Shown one piece after another: positions 24,051 to 35,051 of a stretch of DNA of 64,000 nt. The translations under genes were made by a program, and so were the position numbers. The stretch lies in contig NC_061129.1 in assembly GCF_905220365.1 (NCBI RefSeq), positions 2,170,803 through 2,234,802 of the forward strand. Reading direction: 5' to 3'. Numbering within the stretch: the stretch's first letter is position 1; every line of letters begins with the position of its first letter. The notes below the pieces were generated by a model, which was not told where the DNA came from, searched no databases, and was given only the letters and a program-made list of their open reading frames with translations. This DNA comes from Vanessa cardui (taxonomy: Eukaryota > Arthropoda > Insecta > Lepidoptera > Nymphalidae).

Positions 24051-24310
24051 GTCCTAGCACGGTGCACCCGTCCCTCCCAACATGTCACACACAGCACTAA
24101 ACACGATAAAAATCCTTGTAAACTTAGCACTAAGGTTACACACACCCGACTCGTTCGGCGGTCGGAGCGACACTGGCGTCTAGAGGCGTATTTTCCTCTG
24201 CGGTACCAATTCGCGAAGCAGATGAGGGCTGGGTCTGGCTCCGCCCACTTTGGACCCCCCTCCGCCCCTCTCGTAGCGCGTAGAGGCGTAGCGTCGTAGA
24301 CTTAGGTTTT
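24051..24310 (-). promoter_or_regulatory. GC-rich 5' UTR and promoter of the ush-like gene
   Basis: A sharp GC- and CpG-rich patch in AT-rich DNA, immediately upstream of the micro-exon. GC boxes of KLF/SP type lie at 24237-24250 (CCGCCC core) and 24260-24271. A nine-codon upstream ORF starts at 24083 and its TAG ends one codon before the main ATG. No TATA box is evident; the start site is not determined. The cut-off at 24310 is where base composition returns to AT-rich. Confidence 0.6.
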
Positions 24311-24944
24311 AGAAAAAAGGTTTTACTAAAAAATAATATTTTACAATATGAATTAAAAATGTTGTAACAGAGGCTGAATAATGGGCGGACTTTTTAAAAT
24401 TTTTGTACAGTTTTGTACTATGTTGTGGCAGTGGACAGATGTTTCTTAAAGTTGGTAGTTTGAAGTATTTGAAGAGGTGAATTAGAATTGATTAAGATTT
24501 TTCCAACACAACTAAGTAATGAGTTAGTTATTAAAAATTAGCAAATAAACCATTGGCTTCATTTTGGACTGGTAACAGGGGCTTGAGTCGAACCAACTTG
24601 TGTACATTGTATACCACCCATTTATAAGTGATTAGTTGTTACGGATTGTTGTTGATGTTGGAAGTATTATTATTTACTCGTGGGTCTCGACTGAAACTTC
24701 GACTTTATTCAAAAGTTTATTTATTATAGTTTTTTTTTTTTATTTCAGTAAATGTAAGCTGCAATTCACCCATAAAATGTTTAATGCCAAATAGTTACAT
24801 TAGTTCAGTTAGAATTGTAGTTTGATTATATTTACCTACTTCAGTTTTGTTTCTTATTAAACAGGCTTAGACAGCTCTTTAATTAGCCAGCACCTTCTTT
24901 CGCTCTCTAAAATTAATTCTTTGTTAAATCGTAACAATTTTTTT

Positions 24945-25145
24945 ATGGTATAGGTTGGCGGACGAGAATATGGGCCACCTGATGGTAAGTGGTCACCATC
25001 ACCCATAGACAACGACAGTGTAAGAAATATTAACTATTTCTTACATCGTCAATGTGCCACCAACCGTGGTAACTAAGATGTTATGTCCCTTGTGGTGGTG
25101 GGTGGTACATACCCAGACGGGCTTACACAAAGCCCTACCACCAAG
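24945..25145 (-). repeat. Dispersed repeat family B with internal deletion
   Basis: ATGGGCCACCTGATGGTAAG, ATCACCCATAGACAACGACA, AATGTGCCACCAACC, then GTCCCTTGTG joins directly to GGTGGGTGGTACATACCCAG, skipping the central third. Confidence 0.78.
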
Positions 25146-25363
25146 AGAAGTAATAGTAAATTACAAGTATTAGTAGATTACAATCAAGAATCCTCTTTAT
25201 TTTTCTGCACATCTACGGCTGCAGCTCTTAAAATCGTGACAGTAATGTTACATACGTTGTTACAGAAACGAATACATAGCATCTTAGTTAATTTCGTACA
25301 ACCCTATCATATAAAGCGAAATTTTGAGACAAGTTTTAGGATGTCAAAATAAAAGTATCTCGT

Positions 25364-25404
25364 TTAGGTAAGTACCTATCTCGAATTCCAAGATACTTAC
25401 CTAA
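25364..25404. repeat. Perfect 11-bp inverted repeat
   Basis: TTAGGTAAGTA at 25364-25374 pairs with TACTTACCTAA at 25394-25404 across a 19-nt loop. It places a consensus GGTAAGTA donor-like string on both strands. No repeat family or function recognised. Confidence 0.5.
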
Positions 25405-25501
25405 TTCTGATTCAGATGATTAGACTGCAATACGGAGGGCTTCGTCGCTGGAGCGATGTCATCCCACCAAGTGCTAAGGATTAAAGTGGTGTGTCAAAAT
25501 C

Positions 25502-25710
25502 ATTTATTTTTTTTATGTTATGGGTGTCAATCGAGCAAGAAGCTCATTTGGTGGAGAGTGATTACCACAGCCTAGGTATAGACATCTGCTAAACCGATGT
25601 AGTCGCAGGTACGTTAAGGTAAGACGCCCGGCCTTTAAGGTAAGAGTACGCTCTTTCGGATAAACCGCTGGCAAAAGCTGGTTCAACAGAGATGAGTCTT
25701 TAAAATCGCG
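25502..25710 (+). repeat. Dispersed repeat family C, degenerate
   Basis: TTTTTTTATGTTATGGGTGT, GAGCAAGAAGCTCATTTGGT, GAGTACGCTCTTTCGGATAA and GGCAAAAGCTGGTTCAACAG. Older than the copy at 26128. Confidence 0.6.
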
Positions 25711-25859
25711 CTGTTATGGATTATCGAACGTCGAGGTAGTGCAGATGGAACTTTGAATTTCGGCGAGATGTCTGAAGGTGAAATTCAGAAGCCGGGATTA
25801 ATCCGAACAATTCCTCAGAACATTCGGTAGCCACGCGCATTTCGTGGAATGATCTTCCT

Positions 25860-26095
25860 GATGAGACAACATCATCATACATTACTCTGATCCCAATGTA
25901 AGTAGCTGAAGCACTTGTGTTATGGAAATCAGAAGTAACGACGGTACCACAAACACCCAGACCCAAGACAACATAGAAAACTAATGGTAATAATCTACAT
26001 CGACTCGGCTGGGAATCGAACCCGGGACCTCAGAGTGGCGTACCCATGAAAACTGATATACACACCACTCGACCACGGAGGTCGTCCAATATACA
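25860..26095 (-). mobile_element. Family D tRNA-like SINE, best preserved copy
   Basis: On the minus strand the head reads GACGACCTCCGTGGTCGAGT (box A-like) and then AGGTCCCGGGTTCGATTCCC (box B). The tail holds GTTTTCTATGTTGTCTTGGG and GCTACTTACATTGGGATCAG. It defines the family found at 6985, 12736 and 52665. Confidence 0.78.
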
Positions 26096-26127
26096 ATAAT
26101 AGAATAATAGAATGGGTATCCCGATGT

Positions 26128-26312
26128 ATTTTTTTTATGGAATAGGTGGCAAACGAGCAGGAGGCTCACCTGATGGAAAGTGACTACCACCGCCCATGGA
26201 CATCTGCAACACCAGGGGGCTTGCAGGTGCGTTGCCGGCCTTTAAGAAAGGAGTAGGCTCTTTTCTTGAAGGTTCCCATGTCGTATCGGTTCGGAAAAAC
26301 CGCCGGTACTAA
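26128..26312 (+). repeat. Dispersed repeat family C
   Basis: TTTTTTTATGGAATAGGTGG, CGAGCAGGAGGCTCACCTGA, GACATCTGCAACACCAGGGG, GGTGCGTTGCCGGCCTTTAA, GTCGTATCGGTTCGGAAAAA. It is the clearest copy in the window. Confidence 0.78.
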
Positions 26313-26520
26313 TACTACTACGAATAATAAGGGAGATTGAAACATCGGGTGTACAAGTTCCTTCAATTCATCTTTGGTTGCATGTGTCAATGAGGGACAG
26401 TGGGTATTTGGACCACCTATAGGTATAAAAAACCATGCATTTCAAAAGGGCGTATTACCGTTTTGGCGGCGGGCAACAATCCATTCGTTCGAAACAAAAA
26501 ACATTTTTTAAGATTATAGG

Positions 26521-26755
26521 GTAGTTAGTAGGTACGTGAACTGGCAAATGATCTAACCGATAGTAAGCACTCATTGCCAGTAACCATGGTTGTGTTACCA
26601 TAAGAAATATTAATAATTCCATCAATGCATTACTTCGAAAACTAAGATGTTATGTCCCTTATGCCTATAGTTATACTACCTCACTAACCCTTCAAACTGG
26701 AACACAATGAGTGGGTGGTAACTACCTAGACAGATTTGCACAAAACCCTATCACG
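26521..26755 (-). repeat. Dispersed repeat family B
   Basis: TAAGAAATATTAATAATTCC, ACTAAGATGTTATGTCCCTT, ATGCCTATAGTTATACTACC and GTGGGTGGTAACTACC, in inverted order. Confidence 0.7.
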
Positions 26756-26831
26756 AATTCTTTATCAATTAATCGACTTTCATTAAATCACACGTTTGTG
26801 TATGATATTTAATTATATTTTTAAATATATA

Positions 26832-27083
26832 GTTAAAAAAAAGTAAAGTAACAGCCTGTAATTTTCCCACTGCTGAGATAAGGCCTCCTCTTCCATTAAG
26901 GAGAGGGTTTGGAACATATTCCACCACGCTGTTCCAATGCGGGTTGGTGGAATGCACATGTGACAGAATTTCGATGAAATTAGACACATGCAGGTTTCCT
27001 CACGATGTTTTCCTTCACCGCCGAGTAGCAATCATCGATTAAGATGCACGCGTTCTAACCACTGGGGCATCTCAGCTCCTAAC
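26832..27083 (-). mobile_element. Metulj-like SINE lacking box B, with target duplications
   Basis: The CTTTA-tailed subfamily (AAGTAAAGTAACAGCCTG, TTCCATTAAGGAGAGGG). A 12-bp target duplication TTTAAATATATA occurs at 26820-26831 and 27084-27095. About 65 bases between GCCGAGTA and GCAATCATCG, including box B, are deleted. Confidence 0.88.
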
Positions 27084-27654
27084 TTTAAATATATATGTTG
27101 CATGGAAATCAATGAACATTATCCACGGATTTTTATCATACATATGTACCAGCCAACTCGTTAAATAAGACATTCAATGAAGGGTCTAACTAGCTACCTT
27201 ATTCACCAACTACCCATCATACTATTGACATTCTTTTGTTCAAATAATTTGCCTGGTTGATGAAGTGTATTTCAGTACTGAATTAATAAATTAATCATTA
27301 AACTTTTTCATTTAAACTGGTATTAGTATTTACCTTAATTTCGTTTAAAATAAATGATCCAAAAATTTAATAATATTGCGAAAATACATCACATTCTCAA
27401 AAATACAACGTGACGCGTTATAATATTACAAAATAATAATCACATTCCGAATGGAATCACTAGTAATAAAATCACAAACCGTCTTAAAAGCTCTTTCTTA
27501 AATAATAAATATAGATTTATACTTAATTAGTTACCTCAGACTACTTTGGGAAGAACAACAAAGAAATAACAAATTCTATTAACTTATCAATAACGTTCTC
27601 GATTATTCAGATCCACCTCCACAAAAAATAACCTCGGCTCAATTCTCACAAAAA

Positions 27655-27835
27655 ACAGTAACAGCCTGTAAATGAGAGATGAGGTCGGAAGTATCGCCTT
27701 TCCTTTTAGGACTTTTAGGGGCTTATTTTACCACGATGGTTCAATGCTAGCTGGAGGAAGAATATTTGGCAAGATTACATTTCAATTAGACATATGAAAT
27801 TTTTTTCACGATCCTTAACCGTCGAGCAACTGAAT
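27655..27835 (-). mobile_element. Old SINE 3' remnant
   Basis: AGTAACAGCCTGTAAATGAG, TTTACCACGATGGTTCAATG, GCTGGAGGAAGAATATTTGG and TTTCACGATCC track the inverted SINE at low identity. Confidence 0.55.
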
Positions 27836-27960
27836 TGTTACAATGAACATAACTTCTTAGTTACTAAAGTTACTGGTACTTTGTTTGTATAAAAATTGAA
27901 TTAAATTGTTTACGACACCAACGTCATAAAAAGTCATTTTCATAATCAAAACCATGACGA

Positions 27961-28403
27961 CAGTGGCGGATTTACTAATAGGCTAAGTAGGCTAGAGCCT
28001 AGGGCGGCAGATTTAAAGGGGCGGCAAATTTAGCCTTATCATTATATGTCTACACATTACGTCCTTAATCCGGAAAAATAATCTAGTAACTGACAGAAAT
28101 ATCACCTAGATCATAATCATACTAATAACGAGAAAAAGCCAATGTAATAAGGACGATAGAACACAAATCATAAAAAAAGTAAAGTAAAGTAATAGCCTGT
28201 AAATTTCCCACTGCTGGGATAAGGCCTCCTCTTCCATTAAGGAGAGGGTTTGGAACTCAAACCCCCTCCTTAACTTAACTAAACTTAAACAAATCATAAA
28301 GTTGCTATTTAAAAATAAATGTAATTAATTTGAATTTCAAAAGCCAGTAAGGGCGGCACAAATAGAATAGCCTACTAGCTGCAAATTTTTAAACCCGACA
28401 CTG
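27961..28403. mobile_element. hAT-like non-autonomous element with nested SINE
   Basis: Left end CAGTGGCGGATTTACTAATA and right end AAATTTTTAAACCCGACACTG form imperfect terminal inverted repeats of the CAGTG...CACTG type. Flanking octamers CATGACGA and CCAGACGA agree at six of eight positions, as for an aged 8-bp hAT target duplication. A SINE fragment at 28178-28255 is inserted within it. No transposase frame. Confidence 0.65.
28178..28255 (-). mobile_element. Truncated Metulj-like SINE inside the hAT-like element
   Basis: AAAGTAAAGTAAAGTAATAG, CCCACTGCTGGGATAAGG, TTCCATTAAGGAGAGGGTTT only. 5' truncated at TTTGGAA, unlike the other copies. Confidence 0.8.
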
Positions 28404-28815
28404 CCAGACGATATAATATGCATTATAGCGGCTCATCCTCATAGCTTATAGAAAAAATCTACAACATTGGGTCCAATCCACTCATAAACTACTAAACAAA
28501 AGTATTACACACAAAAAACATCAAAATTATGCTAAACGTTCAGAAGAAGTTCAGCAACAAAAGCAGAAGAAATATACATAGGTATATGAATATATACGTG
28601 GTTACGCCTTAAACGTGAACTATAGCAAAGTCATTCGTTGATTTATTTTGCTTTTTAATTGTGCATTATATCTGCTAAATAAATACTATAATAATAACTA
28701 CCTACCATGTCCATCGCACAAAACTAACCAATAATTTTCAGAGCCTTGTGACTTAGATGAGCCAGAAACAATGAGCTTTAAAATAAACTTATGTATTTAT
28801 CTAAACATATTACAT

Positions 28816-29120
28816 GTAAAGTAAAGTAAAGTAGTAAAATGTAAAGTAACAGTCTATTAATTTCCCACTGCTGGGATAAGGCCTCCTCTTCCATTAAGGG
28901 GAGGGTTTGGCACGCTGTTCCAATGCGGGTTGGTGGAATGTACATGTAGCAGAATGAAATTAGACACATGCAGGTTTCCTCACGATGTTTCCCTTAACCG
29001 CCGAGCACGAGATGAATTATAAACACAAATTAAGCACATATATATAGTGGTGCTTGCCTGGGTTTGAACCCACAATCATCGGTTAAGATGCACGCGTTCT
29101 AACCACTGGGCCATCTCAGA
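28816..29120 (-). mobile_element. Metulj-like SINE, CTTTA-tailed subfamily
   Basis: The tail is an extended GTAAA array; the body has TTCCATTAAGGGGAGGGTTT, loses AACATATTCCACC before the CACGCTGTTCC block, and ends with inverted box B GGGTTTGAACCC and box A in ACTGGGCCATCTCAG. Confidence 0.87.
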
Positions 29121-29156
29121 TCTCAATAAAATACTTTCATAATAATAAGTATTTAG

Positions 29157-29482
29157 AGTACGACACAAATTATATGTAGCATCGGAAAATGCAATGGAAT
29201 GAAAATAAAACCGATTACTGCCGATTTACACAACCAATAGAAATAGCTCCCTATCGCTCCATTCGACGCTATTCGTCGCTATAGATTCTCGCGTTAGAGT
29301 AAGCAAGTGCATGTTAATCGAAGTGTCACATTGACGAATATATTCGGTCACATGATATTACGTTTGTGCAAAGATCATATTCGCATGAGAAATAAATATT
29401 GATAATTTGGGATAGCGTACTCAATTCGGATGTGATCGGTTTTACGAATTTCGCCGATGCTAAATCTAAGTTGTGTCGTACT
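29157..29482. mobile_element. Fold-back MITE family F, complete
   Basis: Outer ends AGTACGACACAAATTATATG and CTAAGTTGTGTCGTACT are inverted; inner arms TGTAGCATCGG and CCGATGC, and AAAACCGATTACTG versus GATCGGTTTTAC, continue the similarity. It is 326 bp and non-coding. An opposite-orientation copy lies at 49160-49468. Confidence 0.78.
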
Positions 29483-29879
29483 ATACTTAATAACATTTTA
29501 AAGATTATATCTGACTAAACGAGCACAGCCTATACTTATATAACAATTTGACAATTAAGAAAAGATTTTTCAAAATTCATCACCAAAGAGGATTTAATAT
29601 TCGACAAATTTGTATGGATATTCCTAATTTCTGATGTACGAAATGTTGTCAGTATTTGGATTCCTTTGTATCTCAGCTCCTTAGTCGTAGGTGTCTCCTT
29701 GTCTCAGTTGTGTAAAAAATATATCCCATATGGGGCATATATCGCCAATAAAAGACGAGAAATAGCTTGAATAGAATACAGAAGTTATTGACATTAGAAT
29801 TTTGGTATAAAGTGGATTCTATTTTGGAGCAAAATGTATTCGGTAGTGTGTTTGAAAAGTCCACTTCAGAGGTTGAAAT

Positions 29880-30965
29880 TGGGGATGAAACTAAGTTATA
29901 TTGTTATACCTTTTTTTTTAAGGTTGACAGGAAAAAAAATGACTATGACGATGTGAACGGTGCATTATCACAGATACACAATTGGTAAATAATTTACAGT
30001 AAATAATTTAGTTTTGAATGCTCAAAAAACAAAATGTGTAGTTTTTACCCTAACTAATGTTAGCAAACAAAATTATAATATATCTTTAAATGGTGACCGT
30101 CTTGAAGTAGCTGATACTACGGTGTTTTTAGGAATATAATTAGATTCCAGACTTCAGTAGACTTCTCATTTATCATCCCTAACAGGAAGACTCAGCTCCG
30201 CAACATACGCGGTTAGAAAAGTTAGACAACTAACTGATATTGATACCGCTCGTTTAGTTTATTTTGGTTATTTTCACAGTATTATGTCATATGGCATATT
30301 ACGTTGGGGTAACGCTGCAGATATTGAATCTGTCTTTATTTTACAAAAGAGAGCCATCCGGTTTATTTATAATCTTGGAGCTAGAGACTCTCTTCGGGAT
30401 GTTTTTAACAAAGTGGGAATACTCACTGTTGCGTCGCAATATATTTACAACAATATTCTATATATTCACAGTAACATTGATCACTTTGATAAAATCAGTG
30501 ATAATCATTGTATGTGCACTAGGAGTAAGGATAAGCTTATAACGCCAAGTTTCCGACTCCGCAAAGTCAATAGATCCTTCTTGGGGCAAGGTATCCGTTT
30601 CTATAATAAAATTCCGCAGAAATTTTTAACTTTGCCGTTTAGTAAATTCAAATCGTTTGTAAAAAATACATTGGTAGAAAAAGCATATTATTCGATACAA
30701 GATTTTATAGATGATAAAAAAGCGTGGAGTTAATACCTGTTGACTTCCAAGCAGGATACATTAATTGAAATAATTATATTTAATTAACATGACGTTGTAT
30801 TTTTTAAATGTTAAAAAAGAGTAACTACTGAGTTTCTTGCCGATTCTTCTCGGTAGAATCTACTTTCCGAACCGGTGGTAGCTTCACTTAATTGTAAAAT
30901 GACGATTCAAAAGTGCTTATAAAAGCCTACTCGAATAAAGTTTATTTTGATTTTGATTTTTTGAT
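29880..30965 (+). pseudogene. 5'-truncated LINE: RT C-terminal region plus 3' UTR (family I)
   Basis: Frames spell FKVDRKKNDYDDVNGALSQ, then after a frameshift FTVNNLVLNAQKTKCVVFTL and, interrupted by stops near 30137 and 30155, SATYAVRKVRQLTDIDTARL. From 30284 an open frame runs to 30733 with MSYGILRWGNAADIESVFIL and the downstream KKAWS terminus. The region corresponding to the catalytic YADD (near 29895) has been garbled by indels in a T-run. The 3' UTR ends AATAAAGTTTATTTTGATTT. Jockey/CR1-like; the exact clade is not assigned. Confidence 0.88.
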
Positions 30966-31559
30966 TTTATCGCTTGAAAAACGCTTTACGCGCTTCCCCC
31001 ACGTGATGGAAAGTGTGGTGTGTGGGGCTCCCCGGTTTCCTAGACTTTTTATTTATTTATTATTAAAAAAATAAAATAAAAAAAGTCAGTGTGGGCCACG
31101 TCTTCTAAGAAGACGAATGAAATCTAGCAAAGATCTGCTGATGTTTAGTATAAAATATAAAACGCCAAAATGTTGTAAATCTGCGAGCCTGTGGATGTCA
31201 AAAAAAAAAACTCTTAATGGAAGATTGCGTATCGGCTAACGCAGCGTACGATTCCTAGCCAGGCCGAACACGAGACCCGACTTGAATAAGGTTTTACATG
31301 CGAAATATAAAATCAAAGAAAAGCAGATATTACTTTTCTCTATTATTTAGAAAAATCTTATTTCTGAAGTCATTAATTCTTCAAAGTTCAAGGAGTGTTT
31401 GTTATAGGTACATATGCGGTGTGTCACCATTGACTGGGCCATCGCCCGTCATAGGGGCCCCGATTGAAATGTAAAGAGACAATCCTCCATCTTTGGGTAT
31501 TAAAGTCAGCGATGCCTCACAGGGGACCGTGGTATCCTTCTCCTTCGTCTTCTGACATA

Positions 31560-31675
31560 ATCTCTTCTTCTTCTTTTGGCAGACGAGCATATGGGCCACC
31601 TGAAGGTAGGTGGTCACCATCGCCCATAGACAATGATGCTGTAAGAAATATTAACAATTCCTTACATTGTATACA
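31560..31675 (-). repeat. Dispersed repeat family B, partial
   Basis: GACGAGCATATGGGCCACCT, GGTGGTCACCATCGCCCATA, GTAAGAAATATTAACAATTC; only the first third of the inverted unit remains. Confidence 0.72.
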
Positions 31676-31744
31676 GACTATTGTTAAGGATTTTAAGGTT
31701 TAATTCTTGTGAGTCTTTAAATTAATTCCGTTTTAATAAAAAAT

Positions 31745-31910
31745 AGAGAGAAGGCCCTTATTTTGGTTCAAGGCCCGAGAATTTGCATGTGGATTTACGC
31801 AGGTGTCATTGTGGTATATTCCTTCATCACTGAGTACATTTTCATTATAAATACAATTTAAGATCGCATGGGTTTGAACTCACAATTGCCAGTTAAGATG
31901 TACGCGTAAA
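31745..31910 (-). mobile_element. Degenerate SINE remnant
   Basis: GGTATATTCCTTCATCACTG, ATTATAAATACAATTTAAGA, ATGGGTTTGAACTCACAATT, AAGATGTACGCG keep the head half of the inverted SINE. Confidence 0.65.
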
Positions 31911-32144
31911 ATCTTTCCTTAGCCATTCCTATTCTATCAATAAATTGAATAAGAATAATAATTACATTTCCTAGTGTTAATAATACTGCTTATTGGTATT
32001 CATTGTAAATACAACGGCTCGGGCCACGCCGTATGTATAAGTAGTAATGTAACTTACATTCTGATGGTGCATTTGCCGTTCCTTCTCTGTTTTACACAAA
32101 AAAAACCCCGACTATGACTGCACTATTAGCTGTCCATAGTCTCA

Positions 32145-32290
32145 TCCATACTAAAACATATTATAAATGCGGAAATAGCAATCCGAGGTCTGTCTGCATT
32201 ATCGCTGGTTCGCGACCATACCTCTGAACAGAATTTGATTTAATTTGGTATAAAGCAAGACCCAGGGAACTTTGCTAATACTTACCTGTT
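32145..32290 (+). repeat. Dispersed TATTATAAATG repeat, partial
   Basis: CATACTAAAACATATTATAA, ATGCGGAAATAGC and GAATTTGATTTAATTTGGTA parallel the copy at 2030. Confidence 0.6.
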
Positions 32291-33439
32291 ACCTTATGTT
32301 GGAATAATACAAAAACTCTCCTCACAATCAATACTTTATCTCTCCTGAAATGGTTCACAATCATAACTGATACAAGATTGATCATTTTGCTCGATCCTTC
32401 CAATTCAACGATTAAAGTAAGAATGACCATTTCTAGGCTTATGTACTCCTAGTATTTAATGTTTACACGCCCCTCCTCCGACTGTAGCAACATCCGGTTT
32501 CGATCCATTTTAAATACAATTTAGTTTAGTCAAAATCGGATGTTGACAATCAACGCAAATTGTAACAACTATTTAAATCGAATTATTTATGCTGATAATA
32601 CTTTAATACATTAAAACAATAAAATATGATCATATTAAAATAAATATGCTAACACTTATTATACCTAATGCCTGTCAGTTAATCCCTACAACGCGAGCAA
32701 AGCTGCCGACGATAAATAGTTGTATATAAATCACCGTGTAATGTTAAGCTACCTGCCTTAATTAAATGATTTAAAAAATAGTAAAAACTACTGACGCCAT
32801 CTATATGTTCCTTCTGTAAAATATTTTAAAACTCATAATATTAAGTCCATTTCAGGTAATAAATTATAAAAAAAAAAATATATTCAATAATAAATCTTAA
32901 CATACCCTTAATTTAGATTTAATAAATTCAATTGTGTGAGCAATTATTTATCTTATCGCCATCTATACGGAACAGAGTTCAACTTACTTGTCAACAAAAT
33001 GCCATTTTAATTCCGTACAGAAACAACGTAGTTTAACTTATCATCACTAGATGGCGTTACACAATGTTTGCACCAATATATCGAAAGATTATTTTAGTAA
33101 CATTATATAGAAGAAAAATGACTTTAAAATTAAAAATAATTATTTAACAAAATTAAGATTTAATTATCTTTAAATCATTTAAATACTTTTGAGAATGTCA
33201 AATAGCGCCTTCTGCATGACATGTTTCTAAAAAAAGATAATAGATGTCGCTACTATACTAGTATAACATTAAAAAATTTCGTATTAAAGGATACAGTGTT
33301 GTACGTACCCAAATATTTTGACAATAGAAGTTATGAAGTCCAGTACGAATAACCAGTCCTAATGTATGTTGTTAAGAACCATAGTTATATCATATTCTGT
33401 ATTGTTCAATATACATTATATATCGGTAGTTACAACAGA

Positions 33440-33605
33440 AACAATACTTACAACCGTTGTGTTCCAGTTTGAATGGTAAGCATGCCATACTCCAGACGTA
33501 GCCGCTTAGTTCGAGATTAGTATTGGATTGGCGATGTCAGGGATATTTAATATTTTTATTAATATCTAGCAGCGGTAAATGGTGCTTAATTACCACCACG
33601 AAATC
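33440..33605 (+). repeat. Dispersed repeat family B, very degenerate
   Basis: GTTGTGTTCCAGTTTGAATG, TTAGTTCGAGATTAGTATTG, GGATTGGCGATGTCAGGGAT. Confidence 0.45.
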
Positions 33606-34029
33606 AATTTGCCAAAAAGAGGTGACCATTAAAAGCTAATTTTGTAATGCTTATATATACTTTAAGTATTAAATAACAAATGTAAACTAGAAATAATACA
33701 TCCTACCTATACCTACGTGATTTCGTACACAATTTAGTCCAATGTACGATTGACATCAACTGTTTTCTGGTTCTTTACTTACCTGATTCAATCTATTAAT
33801 CAAGTAATAGTAATAAAATTTCTGTATGCTGATGAAAACTGGATGAGGAATGGGAGCAAATTGGGAACGTTGACGCTTCTTGGTAGAGGAACTACGTTCA
33901 TCTGTGGACTGCAAATACCTACTTAGAATTTTACCTTAACAAAATTCGCATCTCAAAAATGATTGTTTTATGTAACTAAATCAATATACCTACTTACTTA
34001 CATGTGGTACTAATAACAAGGTATGTACA

Positions 34030-34327
34030 ATAAAGTAACAGCCTGTAAATTTCCCACTGCTGAGATAAGGCCATTCCATTAAGGAGAGGGTTTGGAACAT
34101 ATTCCACCGCGCTGTTTCAATGCGGGTTGGTGGAATGCACATGTGGCCGAATTTCGATAAAATTAGACAAATGCAGGTTTCCTCACGATGTTTCCCTTCA
34201 CCGCCGAGCACGAGATGTATTATAAACACAAATTAAGCACATATAGTGGTGCTTGCCTGGGTTTGATGGGTTTTAACCCGCAATCATCGGTTAAGATGCA
34301 CGACTTCTAATCATTGGGCCATCTCAT
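34030..34327 (-). mobile_element. Metulj-like SINE, CTTTA-tailed subfamily
   Basis: AAAGTAACAGCCTGTAAATT, AAGGAGAGGGTTTGGAACAT, then a short local duplication GGGTTTGATGGGTTTTAACC that disrupts box B. It ends ATTGGGCCATCTC. Confidence 0.85.
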
Positions 34328-34899
34328 GTTCTTTGTAGTGCGACACTATCTAGTCTAGATATATAAATAATGTAAGCTATTATCAAATGGTATGTAGAGT
34401 GTCGAGATTTGTATATTAGTTCTCTCTAGATATTGTTACTCAATGATTTTCGAACCACTCCAGAGTAGTGTTGTGTATCGTGTATCTCGCGAACGAATTA
34501 TGTAGATGGAAACAGCGTTCACACAAATGAACTACGCGAACTAATTCCCCGATTTTTCGCTCCATAGTTCGTTAGTGAACGAGGAAAGGCGACGCCGATC
34601 AAATTATTGTCGTCAAATATTCATTCATTCATTTCATTTATCTTTAATTTAGAAACCATTTAAATTTTAATTATTCTTATCAATAATGCATTATCAAATC
34701 TAGCGAACCATTTGTCATTGTTTAGATTCAATAAAATTCAGATCGCTGTTTATGTTAATCTGTTGGTGATCTCCCAGCGGTTTGATAGTCGGTAAACAGT
34801 TAGGATCTAAAGAACTAAATCCCGTACTAGTTCGTTTAGGGTTGGCAATCTAAACCAAGCGATCTCAGTTGCGAACTATTACGTCCAACACTCAGTCCA

Positions 34900-35051
34900 A
34901 GAGCCAGTGATCGGCAGACTTACGGTATAAGCTCCATATTACATATCGAGGAATCCTCGATGGGGATAGTGAACCTCCATTTCAAAAGCAGGTAAACCAT
35001 ACCTGGCAGTAATATAGTTGCTATTATACCGATCTGCCGATCACTGGCTCT
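34900..35051. mobile_element. 152-bp inverted-repeat element (new small MITE candidate)
   Basis: AGAGCCAGTGATCGGCAGA at 34900-34918 is perfectly inverted at 35033-35051, and the similarity continues after a 3-base indel through GGTATAA. No coding potential and no other copy in this window. Flanks show no clear target duplication, so the superfamily is unknown. Confidence 0.7.

Noticed and set aside
25083..25352. 89-codon plus-strand frame
   Set aside because: Its first third is family B repeat in the wrong orientation and the rest has no recognisable similarity.
30264..30542. 92-codon frame overlapping the LINE pseudogene
   Set aside because: It is a shifted frame of the RT C-terminal region, which reads correctly from 30284.
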